DNA of 64,000 bases from an uncultured beta proteobacterium (GTDB lineage Bacteria; Pseudomonadota; Gammaproteobacteria; Burkholderiales; Burkholderiaceae_C): assembly GCA_903938815.1 (NCBI GenBank), contig CAJAES010000007.1:35327-99326 (forward strand), in the 5' to 3' direction. Every line of letters begins with the position of its first letter. Positions within the stretch are counted from its first letter, which is position 1. Made by a program: the position numbers and the translations under genes. This document shows positions 37,463-47,069 of the stretch, in pieces. The notes under the pieces are model-generated. The model worked only from the letters and a program-made list of their open reading frames with translations. It had not been told where the DNA came from and did not search any database.

Positions 37463-39841
37463 ATGCGTGAACGGCTTGATGTCGGCTGGCGCCTGGCGCT
37501 GCTGGCACTGGCCTGGCTGGGCGGCACCGCCCTGCAGTTGCAGCGTGCCGAGGTGGCCCCGCTGGCGCCCGCCTGCGTGCTGGCATCGGTGGCGCTGCTC
37601 GCGGCCTGGTGGTGCCGCAGCAGGCTCTGGCTGTGCGCCCCGCTGCTGGCGGCAGCGGCATTCGGCATCACCGAGGCCCGTGGCGCCTGGCGCCTGGCCG
37701 ATGCCCTGACTGCCGCCCTGGAAGGGCGCGACATCCTTCTCACCGGCACCATCGCATCGCTGCCCCAGCCCGGCCTGTCGGGCACGAGGTTCGAGTTCGA
37801 GGTGCACGGCGCCACGGCCGCCGGGCGGGCCGTGCGCGTGCCGCGCCGCGTGGCCCTGGGCTGGTACCGCGGCTTCGAGCCCGACGCCCTGCTCGGCGCG
37901 CCCGAGCAGGAACTGCGCGCCGGCCAGCGCTGGCGCTTCACGGTGCGGCTGAAACAGCCGCACGGCAGCTTCAACCCGCACGGGTTCGATCTCGAACTCT
38001 GGCTGTTCGAGCGCGGCCTGCGCGCCAGCGGCCATGTGCGCGCCACGGCGGGCGACCGTCCCGTGCTGTTGTCCCGGGCCGATGGCCAGGCCGTGGACCG
38101 CCTGCGCCAGCATCTGCGCGAACGCATCGATGCCTGGGTGGACGACCCGCGCGCCGCGGGCGTGCTGGCGGCGCTGGTGGTGGGCGATCAAGGCGCCATC
38201 GATCGCGCCGACTGGGACCTGTTCCGCGACACGGGGGTGGCGCATCTCATGTCCATCAGCGGGCTGCACGTGACCATGTTCGCCTGGCTCGCCGCGGGCG
38301 TGGTCGGCTGGCTGTGGCGGCGCTCGGGCCGGCTGATGCTGTGGCAACCCGTGCCGATGGCCGCGCGCTGGGGCGGGCTGGCCCTGGCGGTGGCCTATGC
38401 GCTGCTGGCCGGCTGGGGCGTGCCGGCCCAGCGCACGCTGTGGATGCTGGCCACCGTGGCTGCCGTGCAGACGCTGGGCCTGCGCTGGCCCGGGCCCATG
38501 GTCCTGCTGGCGGCGGCCGTGGCCGTGTCGCTGGCCGACCCGTGGGCCCTGCTGCAGCCTGGGTTCTGGCTGTCCTTCGGCGCCGTGGGCCTGCTGATGC
38601 TGGGCGCGCCCGAGCCGCCCGGGGCCGGTGACTGGCGCCAGCGCCTGGCCGCCGCCGTGTGGGCCGGTCTGCGCACCCAGGCGGTGGCCACGGTGGGGCT
38701 GGCGCCGCTGACGCTGGTGTTCTTCCAGCAGGTCTCGCTGGTGGGCTTCGCGGCCAACCTGGTGGCCATTCCGCTGGTCACGCTGCTCGTCACGCCACTG
38801 GCCCTGGCGGGGGCTCTGCTGCCCTGGCTGTGGCTGCCGGCCGAAGCACTGGTGCAGGGCATGGTGGCGGCGTTGGCGCCCCTGGGGCAGTGGCCGGTCT
38901 GGACATCCGCCGCCGCGCCGCCCTGGGCCGCCGCTGCGGGCCTGCTGGGCGGCGCGCTGCTCGTGCTGCCCCTGCCGCCGCGCGTGCGCTGGCTCGGCTT
39001 GCCGCTGGTGCTGCCGCTGGCGTGGCCGCTGCCCGATCGGCCGGAGCACGGCCGCTTCGATCTGGTGGCGCTGGACGTGGGGCAGGGCACGGCTGTGCTG
39101 GTTCGCACCCGCTTGCATCTGATGGTCTACGACACCGGGCCGGTGTATTCCCCCGAGGCGGATGCCGGGGAGCGCGTGCTGCTGCCGCTGCTGCGCGCGC
39201 GCGGCGAGGCCGGCGTCGACCGGCTTGTCCTGAGCCACCGCGATACCGACCATGTCGGCGGTGCCGCGAGTCTGATGCGACGCCTGCCCGTGGCCTCGGT
39301 CTGGAGTTCGCTGGAGACGGGGCACCCGATCCGGGCGGCGGCTCCGCACGAGCCGTGCCGCGCGGGCCGGGGGTGGGTCTGGGACGGCGTGCGCTTCGAC
39401 GTGCTGCATCCGGCGGGCCCCGGCCTGCCCGACGCCATGCCGAACACCTTGTCCTGCGTCGTCCGGGTACGCGATGCCCTTGGCGCATCGGCCCTGCTGA
39501 CCGGCGACCTGGAAGCCGCACAGGAAAGCGCCCTGGTGCTCTCGCTGGCACCGACCGACCCGCAGGCGCTGGCCGCAACGGCCATGATGGTGCCGCACCA
39601 CGGCAGCAGGACATCCTCCAGCGCCGCCTTCCTGGACACCGTGGCGCCGCGCCTGGCCTTCGTGCAGGCGGCCTACCGCAGCCGCTTCGGCCACCCGGCG
39701 CCCGATGTGCTGGCGCGCTACGCCGAACGCGGCATCACAGTGCGCCGAAGCGACACCTGCGGCGCCTGGTCATGGAACGGCCGCGGCGACGGCGATTGCG
39801 CACGGCAGAGCGCCCGCCGTTACTGGCATCATCCATCCTGA
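37463..39841 (+). CDS. comEC: DNA internalization-related competence protein ComEC/Rec2
   Basis: 792-residue polytopic membrane protein that forms the inner-membrane channel for single-stranded DNA in natural transformation. An N-terminal region with helices and an OB-like fold (about 1-215) is followed by the competence domain (MSISGLHVTMFAWL at about 262-275, then many helices). The C-terminal metallo-beta-lactamase-like domain starts near 535 (LDVGQGTAVLVRT) and has SHRDTDHVGGAASLM and MVPHHGSRTS. All three parts are intact, so the cell may be transformable. It is monocistronic; other competence genes are elsewhere. Confidence 0.95.
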   Translation: MRERLDVGWRLALLALAWLGGTALQLQRAEVAPLAPACVLASVALLAAWWCRSRLWLCAPLLAAAAFGITEARGAWRLADALTAALEGRDILLTGTIASLPQPGLSGTRFEFEVHGATAAGRAVRVPRRVALGWYRGFEPDALLGAPEQELRAGQRWRFTVRLKQPHGSFNPHGFDLELWLFERGLRASGHVRATAGDRPVLLSRADGQAVDRLRQHLRERIDAWVDDPRAAGVLAALVVGDQGAIDRADWDLFRDTGVAHLMSISGLHVTMFAWLAAGVVGWLWRRSGRLMLWQPVPMAARWGGLALAVAYALLAGWGVPAQRTLWMLATVAAVQTLGLRWPGPMVLLAAAVAVSLADPWALLQPGFWLSFGAVGLLMLGAPEPPGAGDWRQRLAAAVWAGLRTQAVATVGLAPLTLVFFQQVSLVGFAANLVAIPLVTLLVTPLALAGALLPWLWLPAEALVQGMVAALAPLGQWPVWTSAAAPPWAAAAGLLGGALLVLPLPPRVRWLGLPLVLPLAWPLPDRPEHGRFDLVALDVGQGTAVLVRTRLHLMVYDTGPVYSPEADAGERVLLPLLRARGEAGVDRLVLSHRDTDHVGGAASLMRRLPVASVWSSLETGHPIRAAAPHEPCRAGRGWVWDGVRFDVLHPAGPGLPDAMPNTLSCVVRVRDALGASALLTGDLEAAQESALVLSLAPTDPQALAATAMMVPHHGSRTSSSAAFLDTVAPRLAFVQAAYRSRFGHPAPDVLARYAERGITVRRSDTCGAWSWNGRGDGDCARQSARRYWHHPS

Positions 39842-39893
39842 TGGCCCGGTCCTTGCAAAGCCTTGCGGGATCGTCTGCCCTGGGAGCTCATCT

Positions 39894-42800
39894 GTGTCCA
39901 TCCATGTCGCGCTGAACCATGTCACGCACTACCGCTACGACCGGCCGGTCACGCTCTCGCCGCAGGTGGTCCGGCTGCGCCCAGCGCCTCATTGCCGCAC
40001 CCCGATCCTGAGCTATTCGCTGCGCATCGAACCCGCGCAGCACTTCATCAACTGGCAGCAGGATCCGTTCTCGAACCATCTGGCACGGCTGGTCTTCCCC
40101 GAGAAGACCACCGAGTTCAAGGTCACGGTCGACCTGGTCGCCGAGATGGCGGTCTACAACCCGTTCGACTTCTTTCTCGAGCCCTCGGCCGAGAACTTCC
40201 CGTTCGTCTACGAGCCCGAACTCGGCCACGACCTCGCGCCCTATCTCGTCAAGGACGCGCTGACCCCGCGCTTCAAGGCCTTCGTCGACAGCATCCCGCG
40301 CACCGAGCAGCGCACCATCGATTTCATGGTGGGCCTGAACCAGCGGCTGCAGCGCGACATCCGCTACCTGATCCGCATGGAGCCCGGCGTGCAGACGCCC
40401 GAGGTCACGCTCGTCAACGGCTCCGGCTCGTGCCGCGACACCGGCTGGCTGCTGGTGCAGACGCTGCGCCACCTGGGCCTGGCGGCGCGCTTCGTGTCCG
40501 GCTACCTCATCCAGCTCAAGCCCGACGTGAAGGCGCTCGACGGCCCCTCGGGCACCGAGGTCGACTTCACCGACCTGCACGCATGGTGCGAGGTCTACCT
40601 GCCCGGCGCCGGCTGGGTGGGCCTGGACCCGACCTCGGGCCTGATGGCCGGCGAGGGCCACATCCCGGTGGCCTGCACGCCCGAGCCTTCCACCGCCGCC
40701 CCCGTGTCGGGCGCGGTCGACGAATCCGAGGTTACGTTCTCCCATCACATGGAGATCACGCGCATCTACGAATCGCCGCGCGTGACCTACCCCTACACCG
40801 ACGACCAGTGGCAGAAGGTGCTGACGCTGGGCGAGCAGGTGGACGACGAACTCCACGCGCAGGACGTGCGCCTGACCATGGGCGGCGAGCCTACCTTCGT
40901 GGCCGTGGGCGACCGCGACGGCGCCGAATGGAACACCGACGCGCTCGGCCCCACCAAGCGCGGCTTCGCGACCGAACTCGTGCATCGCCTGCTCGACAAA
41001 TATGGCCGCGGCGGCTTCCTGCATTTCGGCCAGGGCAAGTGGTACCCCGGCGAGCAGCTGCCGCGCTGGGCGCTGTCCATCTGCTGGCGGGCCGACGGCC
41101 AGCCCTGCTGGAAGGACACGAGCCTGTTCGCCGACGAGCGCACGCCGCACCGCTATACCGATGCCGATGCCAAGCGCTTCATCGAGAACCTCACCACGCG
41201 CCTGGGCCTGAAGACCGACACGGTGATGCCGGGCTACGAGGACACCTGGTACTACCTCTGGCGCGAGCGCCGGCTGCCGGTGAACGTCGACCCCTTCGAC
41301 GCCAAGCTCGACGACGAGATGGAGCGCGCCCGCCTGCGCCGCGTCTTCACGCAGGGCCTGGACAAGGTGGTCGGCTACCTGCTGCCGCTGCGCAAGGAAT
41401 GGCTCACGGGCATGGAGGGCCCGCAGTGGATCACCGGGCCCTGGTTCGTGCGCGACGAGCGCCTGTACCTCTTCCCCGGCGATTCGCCCATGGGCTACCG
41501 CCTGCCGCTCGATTCTCTGCCCTGGGCCGCGCCGGGCGACGTGCAGGCGCTGCACGAGATTGACCCGTTCACCGACCGGGCGCCGCTGCCCGCCACCGTG
41601 AAGGGCCAGGTCGGAGGCCCCGGCTACGACGCGCATCATGTGGGGCAGGGCTTCGCGGAGGGCGGTCGTGTCTCGGTGCAGGCGCAGGAGATCCCGAAGC
41701 CGGGCGCCCGCGCCGGCGCTCTGGGCGCTCTGGCAGGGTCGGTGTCCGGCTCGCTTCCGGCCTCGCTGCCGGGCGCTCTGCTGGATGCCCGATCGGGTGC
41801 CCCTGCGGGCGAAGTGCCTGGCTCGCTGCCTGGCTCCCCGCCTGTCCCACTCCCCGGTGACGCACCCACCTCCTGGACCGGCCCGCACGAGATGCGCCTG
41901 GCCCCGTCCAAGCCCGGCGACCAGCGCCCCGCGCCCGGTGAATCGGCCGGCTGGCTGACCCGCACCGCGCTGTGCGTGGAAGTGCGCGACCCGCAGCGCG
42001 CCAATGGCCCGAAGGCCGAGAAGGCCGCCGAGAAGCAGAACGGTGGCAAGAGCGGCGTGCTGTATGTCTTCATGCCGCCGCTGGCGCACCTGGAGGACTA
42101 CCTCGAACTGGTCGCGGCCGTCGAGGCCACGGCCGCCGAACTGCGCGTGAAGGTCGTGCTGGAGGGCTACCCGCCGCCGCGCGACCCGCGCCTGAAGATC
42201 CTGCAGGTCACGCCCGACCCGGGTGTCATCGAGGTCAACATCCACCCGGCCGCCAGCTGGGAGCAACTGGTCGACCACACCGAGTTCCTGTACGAGGCCG
42301 CGCACCAGACGCGTCTGTCGACCGAGAAGTTCATGCTCGACGGCCGCCACACCGGCACCGGCGGCGGCAACCACTTCGTGCTCGGCGGCGCCACGCCCTC
42401 TGACAGCCCCTTCCTGCGTCGCCCGGACCTGCTCTCGAGCCTGCTCACCTACTGGCACAACCACCCCAGCCTGAGCTATTTGTTCAGCGGCCTGTTCATC
42501 GGCCCGACCAGCCAGGCGCCGCGCATCGACGAGGCGCGCGACGACCAGCCGTACGAGGTCGAGATCGCGCTGCAGGAGATCCAGAAGCAGCTGGACCGCC
42601 ACGCGAGCTGCCCGCCCTGGATGGTGGACCGCGCGCTGCGCAACCTGCTGATCGACGTCACCGGCAACACGCACCGCAGCGAGTTCTGCATCGACAAGCT
42701 CTACTCGCCCGACGGCCCCACCGGCCGCCTGGGACTGCTGGAGCTGCGGGCCTTCGAGATGCCGCCGCACGCGCGCATGAGCCTCGCGCAGCAGCTGCTG

Positions 42801-43544
42801 CTGCGCGCGCTCGTGGCGTGGTTCTGGCGCGAGCCCTACACTGGCGGCGGCAGCACGCGCCTGACCCGCTGGGGCACCGGCCTGCACGACCGCTTCCTGC
42901 TGCCCACCTTCGTGCAGATGGATTTCGAGGACGTCCTGTCCGAGCTGCGCGAGGCCGGCTACGCCTTCGACAACGCCTGGTTCGCCCCGCACCTCGAGTT
43001 CCGCTTCCCGCTCATCGGCGAGCTGGCCACGATGGGCATCGGCCTCACGCTGCGCACCGCGCTCGAGCCCTGGCACGTGATGGGCGAGGAAAGCACCTCG
43101 GGCGGCACCGCGCGCTATGTCGATTCCTCGCTGGAGCGGCTGGAGGTCAAGGTGACCGGCCTCAACGGCAACCGGCATGTCGTCGCCGTCAACGGCCGCG
43201 CGCTGCCGCTGCAGCCCACCGGACGCGTCGGCGAATACGTCTGCGGCGTGCGCTACCGGGCATGGCAGCCGCCGTCGGCGCTGCACCCCACCATCGCCTC
43301 GCACGCGCCGCTCACGGTCGACATCGTCGACACCTGGCTGGACCGCAGCCTGGGCGGCTGCCGCTACCACGTGGCGCACCCGGGCGGCCGCAGCTACGAG
43401 ACCTTCCCGATCAACGCCTACGAGGCCGAGAGCCGTCGCCTGGCGCGCTTCTTCCGCTACGGCCACACGCCGGGCAAGATGAAGCTCGCGCCGGTGCAGC
43501 CGAGCCTGGAGTTCCCGTTCACGCTGGATCTGCGCAAGGCATGA
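39894..43544 (+). CDS. Transglutaminase-like domain fused to DUF2126
   Basis: 1216-residue protein; first gene of a five-gene cluster. Residues 1-80 are the usual beta-rich N-terminal domain (HVTHYRYDRPVTLSPQVVRL). The transglutaminase-like triad is Cys180 (NGSGSCRDTGW), His229 (DLHAWCEVY) and Asp245 (GLDPTSG). From about 300 to the end is DUF2126 (RLTMGGEPTFVAVGDRDGAEWN, RGGFLHFGQGKWYPGEQLPRW). A Gly/Ser/Leu/Pro low-complexity stretch (about 603-680) interrupts DUF2126. I start at GTG 39894, preceded by GGGAG, since VSIHVALNHVTHYRYD is the family start. Predicted role: protease or amide-forming step in the ATP-grasp/alpha-E system. Confidence 0.9.
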   Translation: MSIHVALNHVTHYRYDRPVTLSPQVVRLRPAPHCRTPILSYSLRIEPAQHFINWQQDPFSNHLARLVFPEKTTEFKVTVDLVAEMAVYNPFDFFLEPSAENFPFVYEPELGHDLAPYLVKDALTPRFKAFVDSIPRTEQRTIDFMVGLNQRLQRDIRYLIRMEPGVQTPEVTLVNGSGSCRDTGWLLVQTLRHLGLAARFVSGYLIQLKPDVKALDGPSGTEVDFTDLHAWCEVYLPGAGWVGLDPTSGLMAGEGHIPVACTPEPSTAAPVSGAVDESEVTFSHHMEITRIYESPRVTYPYTDDQWQKVLTLGEQVDDELHAQDVRLTMGGEPTFVAVGDRDGAEWNTDALGPTKRGFATELVHRLLDKYGRGGFLHFGQGKWYPGEQLPRWALSICWRADGQPCWKDTSLFADERTPHRYTDADAKRFIENLTTRLGLKTDTVMPGYEDTWYYLWRERRLPVNVDPFDAKLDDEMERARLRRVFTQGLDKVVGYLLPLRKEWLTGMEGPQWITGPWFVRDERLYLFPGDSPMGYRLPLDSLPWAAPGDVQALHEIDPFTDRAPLPATVKGQVGGPGYDAHHVGQGFAEGGRVSVQAQEIPKPGARAGALGALAGSVSGSLPASLPGALLDARSGAPAGEVPGSLPGSPPVPLPGDAPTSWTGPHEMRLAPSKPGDQRPAPGESAGWLTRTALCVEVRDPQRANGPKAEKAAEKQNGGKSGVLYVFMPPLAHLEDYLELVAAVEATAAELRVKVVLEGYPPPRDPRLKILQVTPDPGVIEVNIHPAASWEQLVDHTEFLYEAAHQTRLSTEKFMLDGRHTGTGGGNHFVLGGATPSDSPFLRRPDLLSSLLTYWHNHPSLSYLFSGLFIGPTSQAPRIDEARDDQPYEVEIALQEIQKQLDRHASCPPWMVDRALRNLLIDVTGNTHRSEFCIDKLYSPDGPTGRLGLLELRAFEMPPHARMSLAQQLLLRALVAWFWREPYTGGGSTRLTRWGTGLHDRFLLPTFVQMDFEDVLSELREAGYAFDNAWFAPHLEFRFPLIGELATMGIGLTLRTALEPWHVMGEESTSGGTARYVDSSLERLEVKVTGLNGNRHVVAVNGRALPLQPTGRVGEYVCGVRYRAWQPPSALHPTIASHAPLTVDIVDTWLDRSLGGCRYHVAHPGGRSYETFPINAYEAESRRLARFFRYGHTPGKMKLAPVQPSLEFPFTLDLRKA

Positions 43545-43551
43545 CACATCC

Positions 43552-46113
43552 GTGAGCCAGCAGTCGCAGAGTTCGCTGCCCTTCGACCCCACCGGGGCGG
43601 GCAGCGCCGCGCTCGATGCCCTGCTGCGCCATGCGCAGCCGGCCGAACCGGGCGTGTGGGACGAACTGCGCAATGCCGACGGCCAGGCGCGTCTGGCCTG
43701 GCAGCGTTTCGCGCGGCTGATCGGCGACGACCCGCACGGGCTGGACCGGCGCGTGCACCAGGTGAGCCAGCAGCTCCAGCACGACGGCGTCACGCACAAC
43801 GTCTTCAGCGACGAAGGCGTCGCGGTGCGGCCCTGGTCGCTGGAACTGCTGCCCACGCTCATCGAGCCATCGGACTGGGCGCGCATCGAGGCAGGCGTCC
43901 TGCAGCGCGCCGAACTGGCCGAGTCGATGCTGGCCGATCTCTATGGCCCGCGCCACCTGCTGCACGAGGGCCTGATGCCGCCCGCGCTGCTGCTGCGGCA
44001 CCCGGGCTACCTTCGGCCGCTGCACGGCGTGGTGCCGGCGGGCGGGCAGCGCCTGCACATCGTGGCCTTCGACATCGCGCGCGGCCCCGACGGCGACTGG
44101 TGGGTCGTCGCGCAGCGCACCCAGGGCCCGTCCGGCCTGGGCTACGTGATGCACAACCGGGTCGTCATCTCGCGCCAGTTCCCGGATGCCTTCCGTGAAC
44201 TGCGCGTGCAGCACATCGCTTCCAGCTACCGGCGCCTGATCGATTCGCTCGACCAGCGCGCGCGCGACGTCGCCGGCGGCCACGCACCGCGCATCGTGCT
44301 GCTCACGCCGGGCATGTACAGCGAGACCTACTTCGAGCAGGCCTACCTGGCGCGCTACCTCGGGCTGCCGCTGGTCGAGGGTGGCGACCTCACCGTGCGG
44401 GCCGATCGCCTGTTCCTGAAGACCGTGGAGGGCCTGGAGCCCGTGCACGGCGTGCTGCGCCGCGTCGACGACGACTGGTGCGACCCCCTCGAACTGCGGC
44501 CCGATTCCGCGCTCGGCGTGCCTGGGCTGCTGCGCGCGGCGCGTGCCGGCCATGTGGTGCTGGCGAACGCGCTCGGCAGCGGCTTCCTGGAGTCGCCGGC
44601 GCTGCAGGGCTTCCTGCCCGGCATCGCGCGCCGCCTGATGGACCAGGATCTCCTCATGCCGGCCTTGCCCACCTGGTGGTGCGGCGAGGCAGCCGCGCAC
44701 GCCGATGTGCGCAGCGCGATGTCGGACAAGGTCCTGCGAAGCACGTTTCCGCGCAGCGGGCGCACCTCGCAGGTGCACGATGCACTCAAAACGGACGTCT
44801 CCGCCGATCCGGACGCCTGGACGGTGCAGGGGCGGCTGGCTTTCTCGCGCACGCCCATCTGGCATCGTGGGCGGGCATCGCCCCGGCCGGCGCTGGTGCG
44901 CGTCTACGCCATCGCCGATGCCCGCGGCCGCTGGCATGTGCTGCCCGGCGGCATGACGCGCGTGGCGCAGCGCGCCGACGCCAGTGTCTCGATGCAGCGC
45001 GGCGGCTCCAGCCTCGACACCTGGGTGCTCACCACGGGGCAGGTGGACGTGTACTCGATGCTACCCGCCCGGCTGGAGGTGGACGACATCGCCAACCGCC
45101 GGCGCCCGGTCACCAGCCGCACCGGCGAGAACCTGTTCTGGCTCGGGCGCTACACCGAGCGCACCGAGCAGCTGGTCCGCCTGGCCCGAGTCACGCTGAA
45201 CCTCATCGACGCCGACAACGACGCCGACGCCCCGGTGCTCGAAGCCGTTTCGGTGCTGGCCGTGCGCAAGGGGCTCGCGCCGGCCGGCGTGCCCTCGCTC
45301 GTGAAGGCGCCGCATGTGTTCGAGCGCGCGGTGCTCGCCGCGCTCGGCGACCTGCAGGGCGCCCAGGGCGTCTACAGCGTCGCGTTCAACCTGCAGGCGC
45401 TTTCGCGCTCATCGCAGGCCCTGCGCGAACGCCTGTCGTCCGAGCAGTGGGGCGTGATCCGCCAGATGGGCGAGAGCTTTTCCGGCGCACTGGCCCCGCG
45501 CGTGCCGGGTGCCGCGGACGAACTCCCGGCGCTGACGCAGGTGCTCCCGGCGCTCGACCGCCTGGCCGAGCAGCTGGCGGCCGTCACGGGCGCCCAGACC
45601 GACCGCATGACGCGCGACCACGGCTGGCGCCTGCTGACCGTCGGCCGCCTGATCGACCGGCTCATCGGCGTCACGGCGCGCTTCGAGGCCTTCCTGGAAG
45701 GCGAGGCGCTCGGCAGCGCCGCCGGCATCGACCTGCTGCTGGAGCTCTTCGACAGCGCCATCACCTTCCGCGCCCGCTACCAGCGCCACGAGGACCTGCT
45801 GGCGCTGGCCGACCTGCTGGTGCTCGACCCCACCAACCCGCGCGCCTATGCCGGCGTGCTGCGGCGCCTGCGCACCGAACTCGGCAAGCTGCCCGGCGGC
45901 GACGAAGCCATCCAGCCGCTGCTGGCGCTGCTGCCGGCCGAAGGCGCCGGCCTGTCGCTGGAAGACCTTCGCGGCGCCACCGAGGCGCAGATCGCCGAGC
46001 GGCTGCTGGCGCTGTCGCGCGAACTCGGCGCGGCCGGCTCCCGCCTGGCCGATGCGATCGGCGAACGCTATTTCACCCTCGCCACCGACGAGCACCGGAT
46101 GCAGCAGGTATGA
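43552..46113 (+). CDS. Circularly permuted ATP-grasp protein fused to an alpha-E domain
   Basis: 853-residue fusion. Residues 1 to about 500 are a circularly permuted ATP-grasp ligase domain (VFSDEGVAVRPWSLELLPTL, RIVLLTPGMYSETYFEQAYLARYLG, GVLRRVDDDWCDPLEL, MQRGGSSLDTWVL). From about 519 an alpha-E domain starts (SRTGENLFWLGRYTERTEQLVRLA), a helical family always linked to such ligases. The single-domain versions occur separately at 47066 and 48660, so the cluster holds two of each. Start GTG 43552, 7 bases after the previous stop. The stop overlaps the next ATG (ATGA). Substrate unknown; peptide or amide ligation is predicted for the family. Confidence 0.9.
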   Translation: MSQQSQSSLPFDPTGAGSAALDALLRHAQPAEPGVWDELRNADGQARLAWQRFARLIGDDPHGLDRRVHQVSQQLQHDGVTHNVFSDEGVAVRPWSLELLPTLIEPSDWARIEAGVLQRAELAESMLADLYGPRHLLHEGLMPPALLLRHPGYLRPLHGVVPAGGQRLHIVAFDIARGPDGDWWVVAQRTQGPSGLGYVMHNRVVISRQFPDAFRELRVQHIASSYRRLIDSLDQRARDVAGGHAPRIVLLTPGMYSETYFEQAYLARYLGLPLVEGGDLTVRADRLFLKTVEGLEPVHGVLRRVDDDWCDPLELRPDSALGVPGLLRAARAGHVVLANALGSGFLESPALQGFLPGIARRLMDQDLLMPALPTWWCGEAAAHADVRSAMSDKVLRSTFPRSGRTSQVHDALKTDVSADPDAWTVQGRLAFSRTPIWHRGRASPRPALVRVYAIADARGRWHVLPGGMTRVAQRADASVSMQRGGSSLDTWVLTTGQVDVYSMLPARLEVDDIANRRRPVTSRTGENLFWLGRYTERTEQLVRLARVTLNLIDADNDADAPVLEAVSVLAVRKGLAPAGVPSLVKAPHVFERAVLAALGDLQGAQGVYSVAFNLQALSRSSQALRERLSSEQWGVIRQMGESFSGALAPRVPGAADELPALTQVLPALDRLAEQLAAVTGAQTDRMTRDHGWRLLTVGRLIDRLIGVTARFEAFLEGEALGSAAGIDLLLELFDSAITFRARYQRHEDLLALADLLVLDPTNPRAYAGVLRRLRTELGKLPGGDEAIQPLLALLPAEGAGLSLEDLRGATEAQIAERLLALSRELGAAGSRLADAIGERYFTLATDEHRMQQV

Positions 46114-47069
46114 GCGCCCTGAACCTGGAGGTGACCCACGTCACGCGCTACGACTACGCCGTGCCGGTGTCGCCCGCGCTGCACCTGGCGCACCTGCAGC
46201 CCTTGTCCGACGCCGGGCAGTCGCTGCTGGGCTTCGAGCTGAGCGTCCACCCCGCGCCGGACGAACTCAGCGCCGAGACCGATGTCTGGGGCAACGTGCG
46301 CAACCTGTTCGCCGTGGTCGTGCCGCACCGCTCGCTGTCGGTGCGTGCCACCAGCCGCGTCAGCCTGCTGCCGCGTTTCGCCGGTCTGCAGGCCGGTGCC
46401 GGCCCGGCCTGGGAATCGGTGGCGCGCCGCCTGCGCTACGTGGCGCGGTCGCCCTACGAGCCCGCCGTCGAGTTCGCGATGCCGTCGCCATTCATCCCGC
46501 GGCTCGAGGCGCTGCGCGAGTACGCCCGCCCCAGCTTCCCGCCCGGCCGGCCGGTGGCCGCCGGCGCGCTGCACCTGATGCACCGCATCCACGCTGAATT
46601 CCGCTACGACGGCGACGCGACCCAGGTCGACACCCCGCTGGCCGAGGCCTTCGCCAAGCGCCACGGCGTCTGCCAGGACTTCGCCCACGTGCTGGCGGGC
46701 AGCCTGCGCATGCTGGGCCTGCCCGCGCGCTACGTCAGCGGCTACCTGCTCACGACCCCGGTCGATGGCGAGCCGGTGCTGGTGGGGGCCGATGCCTCGC
46801 ATGCCTGGGTCCAGGCCTGGGCGCCCGGCACGCCGGGCGTGCCCGAGGACGGCTGGCTCGATCTGGACCCGACCAACGACCTCGTGCCCGGCACGGGCCA
46901 CATACGCCTGGCCGTAGGCCGGGATTACGGTGACGTGACGCCGCTGCGCGGCGTGATCCGCGGTGGCGGCGCGCACACCTTGACGGTGGGCGTGCACACG
47001 CGCCCACTCGAACCGGGGGCGGGCCCGGTAGTTGCTACAAGCCCAGCGGGGCAGGAGATCGGGCGATGA
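46110..47069 (+). CDS. Transglutaminase-like cysteine protease-fold protein
   Basis: 319-residue protein with an N-terminal beta domain (LEVTHVTRYDYAVPVSPALH) and a transglutaminase-like core. Triad: Cys188 (RHGVCQDFAHV), His231 (ADASHAWVQAW), Asp253 (LDLDPTND). It lacks DUF2126, unlike the gene at 39894. It is translationally coupled to both neighbours by ATGA overlaps (46110-46113 and 47066-47069), so it is made together with the two ATP-grasp proteins. In related clusters this fold is proposed to cleave or transfer the amide bonds that the ligases form. Confidence 0.92.
   Translation: MSALNLEVTHVTRYDYAVPVSPALHLAHLQPLSDAGQSLLGFELSVHPAPDELSAETDVWGNVRNLFAVVVPHRSLSVRATSRVSLLPRFAGLQAGAGPAWESVARRLRYVARSPYEPAVEFAMPSPFIPRLEALREYARPSFPPGRPVAAGALHLMHRIHAEFRYDGDATQVDTPLAEAFAKRHGVCQDFAHVLAGSLRMLGLPARYVSGYLLTTPVDGEPVLVGADASHAWVQAWAPGTPGVPEDGWLDLDPTNDLVPGTGHIRLAVGRDYGDVTPLRGVIRGGGAHTLTVGVHTRPLEPGAGPVVATSPAGQEIGR

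Noticed and set aside
43541..43554. ATG at 43541 as start of the ATP-grasp/alpha-E fusion
   Set aside because: It opens a frame that stops after four codons (ATG ACA CAT CCG TGA); the fusion starts at GTG 43552.
39888..43886. Minus-strand frame of about 1330 codons opposite the transglutaminase-DUF2126 gene
   Set aside because: Same artefact: no start context, no motifs, and the plus strand carries a clear conserved protein.
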